Source of the DNA: Candidatus Ozemibacter sibiricus | Lineage (GTDB): Bacteria; Muiribacteriota; Ozemobacteria; Ozemobacterales; Ozemobacteraceae | NCBI GenBank assembly: GCA_003327425.1 | Contig: QOQW01000018.1 | Coordinates: 62,001-126,000, forward strand | DNA: 64,000 bases | Direction of reading: 5' to 3' | Part shown: positions 11,154-20,210 of the stretch, one piece after another | How the letters are laid out: each line of letters starts with the position of its first letter | Position numbering within the stretch: the stretch's first letter is position 1 | The notes under the pieces: generated by a model | Told to the model about the DNA's origin: nothing | The model's input: the letters and a program-made list of their open reading frames with translations, nothing else | The model's database searches: none | Translations under genes and position numbers: made by a program

Positions 11154-14100
11154 GCCGTCGTTCCTGGGCAGGGTGCGCGCTGCATGATCACCAGGGTCAG
11201 GTCGTCTTCGGCGGTGGGAGCCCAGCCCCGCAGCGCGTTCCAGATGGCGGCGACCATGCGCTCGGGGTCGGCCTCGTGCGCCGCGGCGACCGCCTCCCGG
11301 AACCGGGGGAACCCGAAGATCTCGCCCTGGGCATTGCGGGCTTCGATGAACCCGTCGGTGTACAGGATGAGCCGGTCGCCCGGCGCCAGTGCCAGGCGAA
11401 GGGTGCCGACCCGTGGAGTGCGTACCGCCCCGATGGGCGCCCCGGCTATTTCCAGGTAGGTGGCGGCACGGTCGGTGGCGCGCACCAGGAGCGGGTAGCA
11501 GTGTCCGGCATTGGCGAGGGTCACTTGCCCGGTATGACCGTCTCCCACGGCGCACAGCATGGTCATCGGGCGGTGCATCAAGCTGGGCTGGCCATGGCTT
11601 GCGGCGCGTCGGGCCACCGCTGGCCGGCGATGGGCTTCCTGGTTGGCTCGGAACAGGCGATGGAGCGATCGCAGCAACATCTGCGGGTCGGTGCGGCTGG
11701 CCTCGGCCAGGGCCACGCCGGCCTTGGCGAAGGCCATCATCAGGGCGGCCGGCACCCCGTGCCCGGCGACGTCGCCCACCAGCACGCCGCAGCCGTTCTC
11801 TCCGGCCGTGAAGAAGTCGAACAGGTCGCCTCCCAGATCGGTCACTGGCTCCGATCGCCCACAGCAGATGAACCCCCCATGGCAGAATCGCTCGCCCGGC
11901 AGCAGGCTGCCCTGCACGACTTTCCCCAGGTCGAGCTCTTCGAGGCTCACCAGGGTGCGGTTCAGGCTGTCGCCGAGATGCCCCAGTTCGTCTCGATCGA
12001 AGGCGGGCAGCCGGAACCGGAACTGGCGGGCGGCGATATGGCGGGCGGCGGCCGCGAACCACCCCAGCGGTCCGAGAAACTGGCGGGCCAGCAGCTGGCC
12101 GATCACCAGGGTCAAGACCAGGCTGCCGAGGCCGAACAGGAGCAGTCGTCGACGCAGCGCGTCGACTCTTTCCTCCACGACGTGGCGTGGCAGGAACGCC
12201 CCCAATGTCACCTCGGGCATGGCCTGGCCTCGGAAGCCGGTGCCCAGCCAGACGGTACCAGAGGCGTCGGGCAGTTCGAGGAGATCGGTGGGCAGTTCGC
12301 CCGAAGCCGGGAAGACCCGCCGGGCCTGCCGCGGCCAGGGGCAGCGGGCCGAGCGCACGAGACGGCCGTCGCTCAGGCGGGCCGCCACCCGGAAGGCGGT
12401 GGCGGAGGGGGAGAGCCGGGGGAGGATCTGGCGCAGGAACAGTTCCTGCATGCGAGCTTCGCTCCAGAATACGAAGAGGATATGGTCGGCTTGTCCGCGC
12501 TCCAACGGGCCCAGGACCTCCCAGAAGCACCATTTGGGGGCGTCGCCGAACCGCATGCGGTGGACGCGGCCCAGATACTCAAGGGCGCTGTTGAGGACGC
12601 TTTCCAGATGGGTAGGGATCCCCTGGGCGGAATAGGCCCGATTCCCTTGCTCGATGTCGATGAGCTCGCCATTGAAAAAGCGCAGGAAATCGCGCCCGAT
12701 CACCCGCAGGTGGGTGGTGGGGTAGCGCGGCCCGGCCCGGCCTTCCGTCAGATGGGACATCACGATCCGCGACTGGCTCGATACCACGTAGAATTCGGTC
12801 GGCGAGCAGGCGGCCAGGCATCTGGCCAGGCGTGCTCGCATGGCGTCCGACAAGGCGTTCGGCATCTTTCGCAGATCGAGCCGATGCAGCCCGACGCGCA
12901 GCCGCTCGGTCAGCTCCTCGGCGATGGTCGGAAAGCGGGCATCGCAGGCCCGCAGCAAGCGGGTCCCCTGGAGCCGGACCTGTTCGCGCCAGGTGGCCCG
13001 CTGGTTCTGCAGGTAGTCATGACCGATGAAGCCCAGCACCAGGAGCGGCAGACCGTTGGCATACAGGAACACCCCGACCAGTTGCCAGCGGAGCGACAGA
13101 TAGGGCAACGGGCGGCCTCGCCACGACGACCAGGCGCCCCACAGCCAGGGCAGGGCGAGCAGGGCCAGACCGAGGTGCACACGTTGCCGCACGAGGCGGG
13201 GATCGGGGAGGGCCCGCTCGCGGAGAACCCAGGCGAAGGCATGGCGGCCGGCTTCGAGCGGCCGGATGGCCAGGAGCAGGTGGGCCGTCTCCTGGAACGG
13301 CTCGGCGGTGTTGTCGAACGCGGCCAGGGCCAGTTCGATCTCGCTCTGCCAGGCCATCCCGGGGCGGGTGAAGATCTGTCGCGGCCGGTGGGATGCCCCC
13401 GCTCGTTCCTGGCCCTCGGGGAAGGCGAATCCCGTGCCTTCCCCGGCCGGCAGTCGAGCGTTGAGACGGCGGGTCTGCCAGCGCAGACCGCATTGCCGGT
13501 GCAACAGGTCCCAGCGCAGGAAGACCAGGACTCCCAGCCGATCGTCGACGCGGAACCAGCAATGGCTGCGGTCGGGGCGGAAATCGGCCAGGATGACGGA
13601 CCCCAGCGGGTCAGGCAGGAAGGGTAGGCGCAGGTGCCAGGGGACGAGGAAACCGCCCAGCACCGAGCGGAGCAGCTTGATCTGTTCGGCCACTTCGGGC
13701 AGTCCGAGCGGGTCGATGGCGGGATCTTGACGGCCGGCTATCGTCAGAGCCCGCAGGGAGGTCCAGACCCGGGTCAGCACATAGCGCCAGCCGCGGATGT
13801 CGGTCAGCGCCTCCTGGAGGCGACCGCGACCGTCCCAGACGACGAACTGCAGGCCACCGGGAAAGGCGCGCTGCAGGCGTCGGCGCCAGACCGCCATGCG
13901 CCGCACCGGATCGGGACTGGTCACGGCGTCTTCCCATGCCCGTCGCAACCGATCGTGGAAAAAGAAGACGTCGCGCTTGTACGGGTCGAGCCGGTTGAGC
14001 CGAGCTTCCAAGCGTCCGAGGGTGGCCAGCCGCTGTCGTTCGGCAACGACCTTGAGGAGATGGTCGGTGGCCGTCACCAGGAGGATGCCGGGGAACACCA

Positions 14101-14161
14101 GGAAACAGAAGCCCAGGCTGGCCCAGGCCAGTACCCGTTGGATCGGGCCTCCGACGGTCAC
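11150..14161 (-). CDS. membrane SpoIIE/PP2C-family serine phosphatase with HAMP domain (copy B)
   Basis: 1003 residues, with the same layout as its downstream partner: N-terminal membrane helix, extracytoplasmic sensor, paired membrane helices, second sensor region, membrane helix, HAMP and SpoIIE/PP2C domain. Metal motifs GGDLFD, GDVAGHG, LYTDG and DDLT are all present. The start codon is GTG at 14161, with a GGAAGGA ribosome site about nine bases upstream; the overlapping ATG is followed at once by a stop. It shares overall architecture with copy A but is clearly diverged, so the pair is an old tandem duplication whose sensor regions probably read different signals and converge on an anti-sigma antagonist pathway. 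Confidence 0.88.
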   Translation of the reverse strand: MTVGGPIQRVLAWASLGFCFLVFPGILLVTATDHLLKVVAERQRLATLGRLEARLNRLDPYKRDVFFFHDRLRRAWEDAVTSPDPVRRMAVWRRRLQRAFPGGLQFVVWDGRGRLQEALTDIRGWRYVLTRVWTSLRALTIAGRQDPAIDPLGLPEVAEQIKLLRSVLGGFLVPWHLRLPFLPDPLGSVILADFRPDRSHCWFRVDDRLGVLVFLRWDLLHRQCGLRWQTRRLNARLPAGEGTGFAFPEGQERAGASHRPRQIFTRPGMAWQSEIELALAAFDNTAEPFQETAHLLLAIRPLEAGRHAFAWVLRERALPDPRLVRQRVHLGLALLALPWLWGAWSSWRGRPLPYLSLRWQLVGVFLYANGLPLLVLGFIGHDYLQNQRATWREQVRLQGTRLLRACDARFPTIAEELTERLRVGLHRLDLRKMPNALSDAMRARLARCLAACSPTEFYVVSSQSRIVMSHLTEGRAGPRYPTTHLRVIGRDFLRFFNGELIDIEQGNRAYSAQGIPTHLESVLNSALEYLGRVHRMRFGDAPKWCFWEVLGPLERGQADHILFVFWSEARMQELFLRQILPRLSPSATAFRVAARLSDGRLVRSARCPWPRQARRVFPASGELPTDLLELPDASGTVWLGTGFRGQAMPEVTLGAFLPRHVVEERVDALRRRLLLFGLGSLVLTLVIGQLLARQFLGPLGWFAAAARHIAARQFRFRLPAFDRDELGHLGDSLNRTLVSLEELDLGKVVQGSLLPGERFCHGGFICCGRSEPVTDLGGDLFDFFTAGENGCGVLVGDVAGHGVPAALMMAFAKAGVALAEASRTDPQMLLRSLHRLFRANQEAHRRPAVARRAASHGQPSLMHRPMTMLCAVGDGHTGQVTLANAGHCYPLLVRATDRAATYLEIAGAPIGAVRTPRVGTLRLALAPGDRLILYTDGFIEARNAQGEIFGFPRFREAVAAAHEADPERMVAAIWNALRGWAPTAEDDLTLVIMQRAPCPGTTA

Positions 14162-14415
14162 ATGGTCGTCTCCTTCCCAGCCGCCGCGGTTGGCCGCTTC
14201 CCTGCTCGAGCATCAGCCGGCCATTTTGAGGGCTGGTGGTCGTTCTTCAGTCTACCCTCGCCCCCCCTCGCGAGCAACCTGAGCGTTCCTGCTACCGCAG
14301 GTCTCGTTCACGATCAGGAGCGGTGAGCCGGGGAAAGGCTCCTCAGGTCGCCCCCGCTGACTGATGGGCGGCGGTCAGCATCCTATGTACCACTCCATGC
14401 TGCGAAAACTTCAGG

Positions 14416-15372
14416 GTGGACTTTCGTCCGATTGCATTGCCCGGCCACCTATGGGAAAATAGAGGTATCATAGCTCCCGAGAGGATGGTTTTGACATTCC
14501 CTGATCCGTTCCCCGATTTTCGCTGCGACCGAGCGCTGCCCGCCGTCGAAGCCGATCCCACCCAGATGCGGCAGGTCATCATGAACCTGGTCATCAACGC
14601 GTCCGAAGCCATCGGCGAGAAGGACGGCCAGATCATCATCGCCACCGGGGCGCGGGAGTGCGACGAACCCTACCTGCGCGAGACCTGGCCCAACGACCCG
14701 CTGCCCGCCGGTCGGTATGTCTTCCTCGAAGTGGCCGACAACGGCTGCGGCATGGATCGCGACACGCTGACCCGCATCTTCGACCCCTTCTTCAGCACCA
14801 AGTTCACCGGCCGGGGGCTCGGCCTGGCGGCCGTGCTGGGCATCGTGCGCGGTCACAAAGGCGGCATCAAGGTCTACAGCGAGGTCAGCCGGGGAACCAC
14901 CTTCAAGGTCCTGTTCCCGGCCACGCCTCGCCAGGCGGTCGGTCCCTCGCCCGGCGAGGCCGCCTCCGAGTGGGGGGGGCAGGGCGTGGTGCTGGTGGCC
15001 GACGATGGCGAAGAGATCCGGCAGGTGGCGCGGGCCATGCTCGAAGAGCTGGGCTTCACGGTGCTGACCGCTGTCGACGGCAAGATGGCGCTCGCCCTGT
15101 TCCGGGAAGCCCACCCGCGGCCGGTGCTGGTCCTGCTCGATCTGACCATGCCCACCATGGGAGGCGAAGAGACCTACCGCCTCCTGCGCCAGATCGATCT
15201 GACCGTGCCTGTCGTCATGATGAGCAGGTTCAACGAGCAGGAGGTCAGCCAGAAATTCCTCGGCCGTGGCCTGGCCGGCTTCGTCCAGAAGCCGTTCGAT
15301 CTGGCGGCCTTGCGGCAGGCCATCCGGCGAGCTCTGGCTGAAGAGGCACCCCGGCCTCCGGCCGAACGGTAA
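14416..15372 (+). CDS. N-terminally truncated hybrid histidine kinase (HATPase_c plus receiver), possible gene remnant
   Basis: 318 residues from a GTG start. Residues of about 40-175 form an intact HATPase_c domain: N box NLVINASEA, G1 box DNGCGMD, F box FDPFFSTKF, G2 GRGLGLA. A receiver domain follows, with acidic DD, phospho-acceptor Asp242 in LLDLTMP, the switch Ser in MMSR and Lys in QKPF. In relatives these domains are preceded by PAS and a HisKA domain with an AHDFNN H-box; here the first 40 residues show none of this, and the 254 bases upstream hold no remnant in any frame. Without the phospho-accepting His it cannot act as a classic kinase alone. ATG 14485 is another possible start; ribosome sites are poor. 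It may be a decayed gene or a partner of another kinase. Confidence 0.65.
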   Translation: MDFRPIALPGHLWENRGIIAPERMVLTFPDPFPDFRCDRALPAVEADPTQMRQVIMNLVINASEAIGEKDGQIIIATGARECDEPYLRETWPNDPLPAGRYVFLEVADNGCGMDRDTLTRIFDPFFSTKFTGRGLGLAAVLGIVRGHKGGIKVYSEVSRGTTFKVLFPATPRQAVGPSPGEAASEWGGQGVVLVADDGEEIRQVARAMLEELGFTVLTAVDGKMALALFREAHPRPVLVLLDLTMPTMGGEETYRLLRQIDLTVPVVMMSRFNEQEVSQKFLGRGLAGFVQKPFDLAALRQAIRRALAEEAPRPPAER

Positions 15373-15525
15373 GGCGATTCAGCCTGGTCGATCTGAACGA
15401 CCGGCTGTCGCGGTCGGACCGCTGCGGCACCGTCCCGCCCGGGCGTGGCCGACCCGAGGGCCCCTCCCAAGAGGGGCATCCGTTTCACCTGTGGGCGAGG
15501 CGGCCGTCTTCCCCGGCGGGTCGGC

Positions 15526-16974
15526 TCAGAACTCGCAGCTCTTGGGCGTGCGCGGGAAGGGTTGCACGTCGCGGATGTTGCTCATGCCGGTGACGAACAT
15601 CAGGAAGCGCTCGAACCCCAGGCCGAACCCACTGTGAACGGCGGTGCCGAACTTGCGCAGCTCGAGATACCACCAGATGCTCTCCCGGGGGATCTTCATC
15701 TCGTCGACCTTCATCTGCAGCACGTCGTAGCGCTCTTCGCGCTGCGACCCGCCGATGATCTCGCCGATGCCGGGGGCCAGCACATCCATGGCGCGCACCG
15801 TCTTGCCGTCGTCGTTGAGCCGCATGTAGAAGGCCTTGATCTCTTTCGGATAGTCGGTCAGGATGGTCGGCTTCTTGAAGTGCTTCTCGACGAGGTACCG
15901 CTCGTGCTCCGATTGCAGATCGATGCCCCAGCGGTCGACGGGATACTGGAATTTCTTCTTCTTATTGGGGGGCGAGTCGCGCAGGATCTCGATCGCTTCG
16001 GTGTAGGTGATGCGCTCGAACTTGTTCTCGAGCACGAAGCGCAGCTTGTCGAGGAGGTTGTACTCGCTGCGTTCCTCCTGCTTCTTGGTCTTTTCCTCTT
16101 CTTCGAACCGTTTGTTGAGGAAGGCCATGTCGTCGGGGCAGCGCTCGAGGGCCCACTTGATCAGATACTTCAGGAAGTCCTCGGCGAGGTCGGCGTTGTC
16201 GTTCAGATCGGCGAAGGCCACTTCGGGCTCGATCATCCAGAACTCGGCGGCGTGCCGCGAGGTGTTGGAATTCTCGGCCCGGAAGGTCGGGCCGAACGTG
16301 TAGACCTTGCCCAGGGCCATGGCGGCCAGTTCGGCCTCGAGCTGCCCTGACACGGTCAGGTTGGTCGAGCGGCCGAAGAAGTCCTGCGACCAGTCGACGG
16401 AGCCGTCAGGCAGCAGCGGGGGCGACTTGGGGTCGAGGGTGGTGACCCGGAACATGGCGCCGGCGCCTTCGCAGTCCGAGGCGGTGATGATCGGGGTGTG
16501 GATGTTGAAGAACCCGCGCTCGTGGAAGAAGGTGTGGATGGCGTAGGTCATCGCGTGCCGCATCCGGAAGACGGCGCCGAAGACGTTGGTGCGGAACCGC
16601 AGGTGGGCGATCTCGCGCAGGAACTCGAACGAGTGCTTCTTCGGCTGGAGCGGATACTGCTCGGGATCGGCCGCGCCCAGGACCTCGATGGTGCGGGTCT
16701 TCAGCTCGACGGCCTGCTCGGTCCCCTGCGAAGGGATCAGATTTCCTTTGAGCCGGACGGCGGCCCCCGTTGTGACGTTGGCCAGGGCGCTCTCAGGAAT
16801 GGTTCCCTCGTCGAGATTCACCACCGCCTGCAGGTTGCGGATCGTCGATCCGTCGTTGAGCGCGATGAAGACGACATTCTTGCTGGTGCGTTTGGTGCGG
16901 ACCCAGGCCTGCACCTCGATGGGGTCGGCCGAGGGAGGGGTCTGCAGCAAGCGGGCGATGGTGGGCGTCAGCAT
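15526..16974 (-). CDS. asnS: asparaginyl-tRNA synthetase
   Basis: 482 residues, the usual length for bacterial AsnRS. An N-terminal OB-fold anticodon-binding domain (about residues 15-115) is followed by a class IIb catalytic domain with motif 2 in [16 protein letters not shown] and motif 3 in [12 protein letters not shown], ending in PFPRTP. These separate AsnRS from AspRS. The start at 16974 follows AAAGGA about five bases upstream; an extension to 17064 adds only unlike sequence. It charges tRNA-Asn with Asn in the cytoplasm, so this organism can make Asn-tRNA directly. Not in an obvious operon. Confidence 0.96.
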   Translation of the reverse strand: MLTPTIARLLQTPPSADPIEVQAWVRTKRTSKNVVFIALNDGSTIRNLQAVVNLDEGTIPESALANVTTGAAVRLKGNLIPSQGTEQAVELKTRTIEVLGAADPEQYPLQPKKHSFEFLREIAHLRFRTNVFGAVFRMRHAMTYAIHTFFHERGFFNIHTPIITASDCEGAGAMFRVTTLDPKSPPLLPDGSVDWSQDFFGRSTNLTVSGQLEAELAAMALGKVYTFGPTFRAENSNTSRHAAEFWMIEPEVAFADLNDNADLAEDFLKYLIKWALERCPDDMAFLNKRFEEEEKTKKQEERSEYNLLDKLRFVLENKFERITYTEAIEILRDSPPNKKKKFQYPVDRWGIDLQSEHERYLVEKHFKKPTILTDYPKEIKAFYMRLNDDGKTVRAMDVLAPGIGEIIGGSQREERYDVLQMKVDEMKIPRESIWWYLELRKFGTAVHSGFGLGFERFLMFVTGMSNIRDVQPFPRTPKSCEF

Positions 16975-17164
16975 GGGTTCATTCCTTTGTGCGGAAGGTT
17001 CGACCCCGGCCCGGACGGCCGGGGCGTGCGTCGCGAGTATACCGCGCCCACACCGCCCCGACAAGGCCCCAGGCGACCCACCCTGGCTGGATCTCCCGGG
17101 CTGTGACCGGGCTGCCCGCCTCCACCACTGACGGCCGTCAGCTCGGGGGCGGGCGGTTCGTGGC

Positions 17165-17578
17165 TCACTGGCGGTTCAGGTTTTCCAGGAATTCGGGGTA
17201 CAGATCGATGTCGTGCAGGATGAAGGTGATGACCTGCTTGAAATCCAGGAAGGAGACGTTGACCCGGAATCCTTTCTCGGCCAGCATCACGGTGAACCGG
17301 TTGCGGTCGAAGTCGATCTTGGTGATGACGCCGGTCAGTTGATGGCCATCGTCGAGGAGGAAGGTCATCACCGGGACCTTGATCTGCGGGTTCTTCTCGC
17401 GCTGGGCCTGGGTGGCGGCATAGGCGCCGAGCACCTTGACGAAATGCTTGGGCGCCAGCTTCTCGAGCACCGCCCGCGGCGGGAACGAGCGATCGTCGGT
17501 CGGCTGGGCCAGCCCGAGGGCAGGGATGAGGGCGAGGGCGAAAGCGATGGACAGTGCGAAACGAAAACGACGGAACAT
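17165..17578 (-). CDS. small secreted protein of unknown function
   Basis: 137 residues. MFRRFRF and a hydrophobic core ending ALGLAQP form a clear signal peptide. The mature part, about 110 residues, has alternating hydrophobic patches that could form a small beta-rich domain ([24 protein letters not shown] reads like an Sm/SH3-like barrel, where a loop GxITxID recurs) and is free of Cys. The start follows AGGAGG with six bases spacing; the reading frame is open to 17983 but that extension is not protein-like. No homologue recognised. Confidence 0.72.
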   Translation of the reverse strand: MFRRFRFALSIAFALALIPALGLAQPTDDRSFPPRAVLEKLAPKHFVKVLGAYAATQAQREKNPQIKVPVMTFLLDDGHQLTGVITKIDFDRNRFTVMLAEKGFRVNVSFLDFKQVITFILHDIDLYPEFLENLNRQ

Positions 17579-17753
17579 GATGAACCTCCTGAAGGTAGTA
17601 GTTGCAGCATACTGGTCAGGTCGGGCGTTGTAAACCCTTGCCAAATGCTGGAGGCCTGGGCGACGTGACGATGGCCAACGTCGGGGCGACAGCAGGCCAC
17701 CCCCGGGTGGGCCCGGGGGTGGCGCGGGGAAGGGTGGGAGGGGAGGGATTCCG

Positions 17754-18782
17754 TCAGTATTCTTGTCCGGACATGATGAACTGTTTGATGAAGTTGTAGC
17801 GGGCGGGGTCCTGGGCCCGCAGGGTGGCGCTGTCTTCGAAATAGACCCGGACGCATTCGGCCATGTCTTCGGCCGGATTGGTATTGCCGTAGTCGCTGAT
17901 CGAACTGGTGCGGGGACGGTTGCCGGCCCAGAACAGCCTGGTCCATTGCTGCTCGATGGTCGGGTTGGATCGCTGGAAGGCATGGGTCATCTCGTGCACC
18001 AGGGTGCCGCGGAACGAGCCGTCGGCCAGGCAGGTCTTCGAGATGCGCATCAGACCAGTGGCGGGATCATACAGGCCGGCGCATTCGAACTGGGGACCCT
18101 GGATGCGCCCGTTGCTCTGGATGACCGTGGTGCAGCGGCGGAAGCCGGCCGGCAGGCGGGCCAGGACATCGCGCATCAGCCGGAGTTCGGACGCGCTCCA
18201 TTGGCCGGCCGAGCAGGAGAACCCGGCGCCGATGTCCTCGTTGGGGCCATTGCGCAGGGTGATCCCGAACTGGCTGCGGATCTCGCCGGCCAGCCCCTCG
18301 GCCGAGCCATCGCCGGTCGAGCCGGTCGAGGTGCCATCGGAGGTCGAGCCAGGGGTGCGGCCCGTGCTGGTGCCGCCCGTCGAGCCGGGACCGCTGGTGA
18401 TCCCAGGGCCGCCGATGGTCCCGATGTTGATGCCGAACAGGTTCAGGAGCTGAGAGATGAAGTTCCAGACCTTGGAGAAGACATTCCTGATGGTGTCGAT
18501 GATGCGTCCGACATCAGGAGGGCTGCCGGCGGAGGAATCGGAGCCGGGGTCGGTCGGATCGGTCTCGGAAACCTCGCTGGTGTCCTGGTCATCGGTGGGG
18601 AAGGTGTCGCTGGTGGCGTCGGACCCGGTATCGGTTCCGGTCACGGCTCCGCCGCCGTCATCCTCTCCCACGACCTCCTGGTCGGAGGGAATGATGTCTT
18701 CTTCCGCGCGGAGAGCGGCGGGGCCGCTCAGCACCATCATGGCCAGGACCAGGAGCGAGGTCAGGAGCCGGTATCGTGACAT
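17754..18782 (-). CDS. secreted putative zinc metallopeptidase (HEMTH zincin), paralogue 1
   Basis: 342 residues. A signal peptide ends near ALRAEE and is followed by PSDQEVVG, a motif shared with the next gene. Then come an Asp/Thr/Ser-rich linker (about 40-90), a short amphipathic helix (about 95-120), a Gly/Ser/Thr linker and a C-terminal domain of about 180 residues with H263-E-M-T-H267. The downstream block DYGNTNPAEDMAEC (about 297-310) holds Glu305 and Glu309 as candidate third zinc ligands, as in gluzincins. Four Cys lie in the catalytic domain, suggesting disulfides. AAGGAGGAG about six bases upstream supports ATG 18782. It is predicted periplasmic or secreted. The family is not identified and peptidase activity is inferred from HExxH. 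Confidence 0.75.
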   Translation of the reverse strand: MSRYRLLTSLLVLAMMVLSGPAALRAEEDIIPSDQEVVGEDDGGGAVTGTDTGSDATSDTFPTDDQDTSEVSETDPTDPGSDSSAGSPPDVGRIIDTIRNVFSKVWNFISQLLNLFGINIGTIGGPGITSGPGSTGGTSTGRTPGSTSDGTSTGSTGDGSAEGLAGEIRSQFGITLRNGPNEDIGAGFSCSAGQWSASELRLMRDVLARLPAGFRRCTTVIQSNGRIQGPQFECAGLYDPATGLMRISKTCLADGSFRGTLVHEMTHAFQRSNPTIEQQWTRLFWAGNRPRTSSISDYGNTNPAEDMAECVRVYFEDSATLRAQDPARYNFIKQFIMSGQEY

Positions 18783-18895
18783 GGGTATCTCCTCCTTGGC
18801 ACGCCCTTATCAGGGCGTCTGCAGGGATTACGCGCGGCGGAGCCGATTCGTTACCGGATGGTCGAGGTCCTTGTCGCAGACCGCTCAGCCGGCGT

Positions 18896-19867
18896 TCAGA
18901 ATTCCTTGCCTTCCATGATGTGGGTCTTGACGAACTCGTAGCGGGCGGGGTCGCGGCGTTTCAGCCAGGCGCCGTTGGTGTAGTAGAGGCTGACCGATTC
19001 GGCCATGTCCTCCAGGTAGTTGGTGTTGCCGTAGTCGGTGGGGGAGGACGTCCGGTTGCGGCCCCAGAACTGGGCGCGCCAGGCCTGGACGACGCGAGAG
19101 TTCCCCTGATAGTTGTGGGTCATTTCGTGGATGATGGTGCGGATGCCGGAAGAGCCCATGGTGGCGCCCGAATAGATCCAGATGTTGCCGCCGCCCACTT
19201 CGCCCAGGCCCAGCAGGCCGCCGCGGTAGCCTTCCATGGTCATCGTGCGGTTCCACTTGCGGAAACTGGCGGGCAGGACGCTGAGGGCCTTGTAGACCGC
19301 CTGCAGCGAGGCGACCGACCAGCGAGCGCTGCCATCGCGCATCGAGACCCCGAACTTGGAGCGGATTTCGGCCACCAACGTGGCTTTGTCGCCGGGGATG
19401 TCGCCGGTGACCCCGGTGCCGCCGGAGGGCGGATCGGGAGGTTCGACCCCGTAGCCGCCGCCGTCGTCATCGCCGCCGCCGGTCCAGCCGCCACCGCCGC
19501 CGCCATCGCCACCACCGGTCCAGCCGCCGCCACCACCGAAGATGCCGTTCAGGAACTCGCAGATCCGGCTGAACAGGTTGCCCAGGAACTGGAAGAGCCG
19601 GCCCAAGAAGCCGCAGCAGAACGCGGCGACCTGTTGGCCGGCGGCGGCGACCGGCGCGATCGCTGGATCCTCGGGCTCCGTGGCCGGGGCGGCCACCGCC
19701 TCTGAGCTGGGGCCCGCGACGGGCACAGCAGGCGCCGGGGGCAGGGGGGCGCCGACCGCTTCCTGGTCGGAGGGCAGGAGCGGTTCCTCGGCCATGCCAG
19801 GCAGGGGCAGGAAGACGGTCAGGACGACCAGCAGGGCCATGAGTCCGGTTTTCTGCCACGTTGTCAT
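18896..19867 (-). CDS. secreted putative zinc metallopeptidase (HEMTH zincin), paralogue 2
   Basis: 323 residues, paralogous to the gene just downstream. It has the same plan: signal peptide (cleavage near GMAEE), PSDQEAVG, Pro/Ala linker, amphipathic segment (about 82-110), a Gly/Trp-rich linker with two copies of GGGWTGGGD, then a catalytic domain with H247-E-M-T-H251 and the conserved block DYGNTNYLEDMAES (278-291), with Glu286 and Glu290 as possible third ligands. ATG 19867 follows AAGGAGGT; the 47 residues encoded upstream are spurious. The catalytic domains and both short motifs are conserved while the linkers have diverged almost completely, which points to selection on the catalytic part and the N-terminal tag. 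Confidence 0.75.
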   Translation of the reverse strand: MTTWQKTGLMALLVVLTVFLPLPGMAEEPLLPSDQEAVGAPLPPAPAVPVAGPSSEAVAAPATEPEDPAIAPVAAAGQQVAAFCCGFLGRLFQFLGNLFSRICEFLNGIFGGGGGWTGGGDGGGGGGWTGGGDDDGGGYGVEPPDPPSGGTGVTGDIPGDKATLVAEIRSKFGVSMRDGSARWSVASLQAVYKALSVLPASFRKWNRTMTMEGYRGGLLGLGEVGGGNIWIYSGATMGSSGIRTIIHEMTHNYQGNSRVVQAWRAQFWGRNRTSSPTDYGNTNYLEDMAESVSLYYTNGAWLKRRDPARYEFVKTHIMEGKEF

Positions 19868-20007
19868 GGGAGACCTCCTTGCATCGGTGGAATGATTCAT
19901 GGAGGGCGATGGGTTCACCCGGGTTACGCCGCGGGAACGGCAGATGTTTCGCGAACGGATGAACTTTTTTTGCCGCGGTCCGACCTCGGATGAATGCGGT
20001 CTCTGCA

Positions 20008-20036
20008 TTGACAGCGCGACGGTACCGTGCTAAGAT
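20008..20036 (+). promoter_or_regulatory. strong sigma70 promoter of tRNA-Thr
   Basis: TTGACA (20008-20013) and TAAGAT (20031-20036) are spaced by exactly 17 bases. The start of transcription would be near 20043, about 19 bases before the tRNA. This is the best consensus promoter seen in the window and gives the host promoter style. Confidence 0.85.
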
Positions 20037-20061
20037 GAGGCGCATTGCGTGACCTGTTCGA

Positions 20062-20133
<72 letters not shown>

Positions 20134-20210
20134 TTCGCTTTCCTTTCCGGTTCCTTTCCGGTTCTTTGCGGCCGGTAGTTCTGACGAGCCACGCTGCGCA
20201 CGGGAGCGCC

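Noticed and set aside
11154-12533. 460-codon upstream extension of phosphatase copy A
   Set aside because: It lies inside copy B in another frame and is Arg/Pro-rich without domain signal; ATG 11153 couples to the upstream stop.
17128-17141. Perfect palindrome CTGACGGCCGTCAG as operator or terminator
   Set aside because: It lies between two minus-strand genes without a T run or a linked promoter; a single short palindrome is expected by chance.
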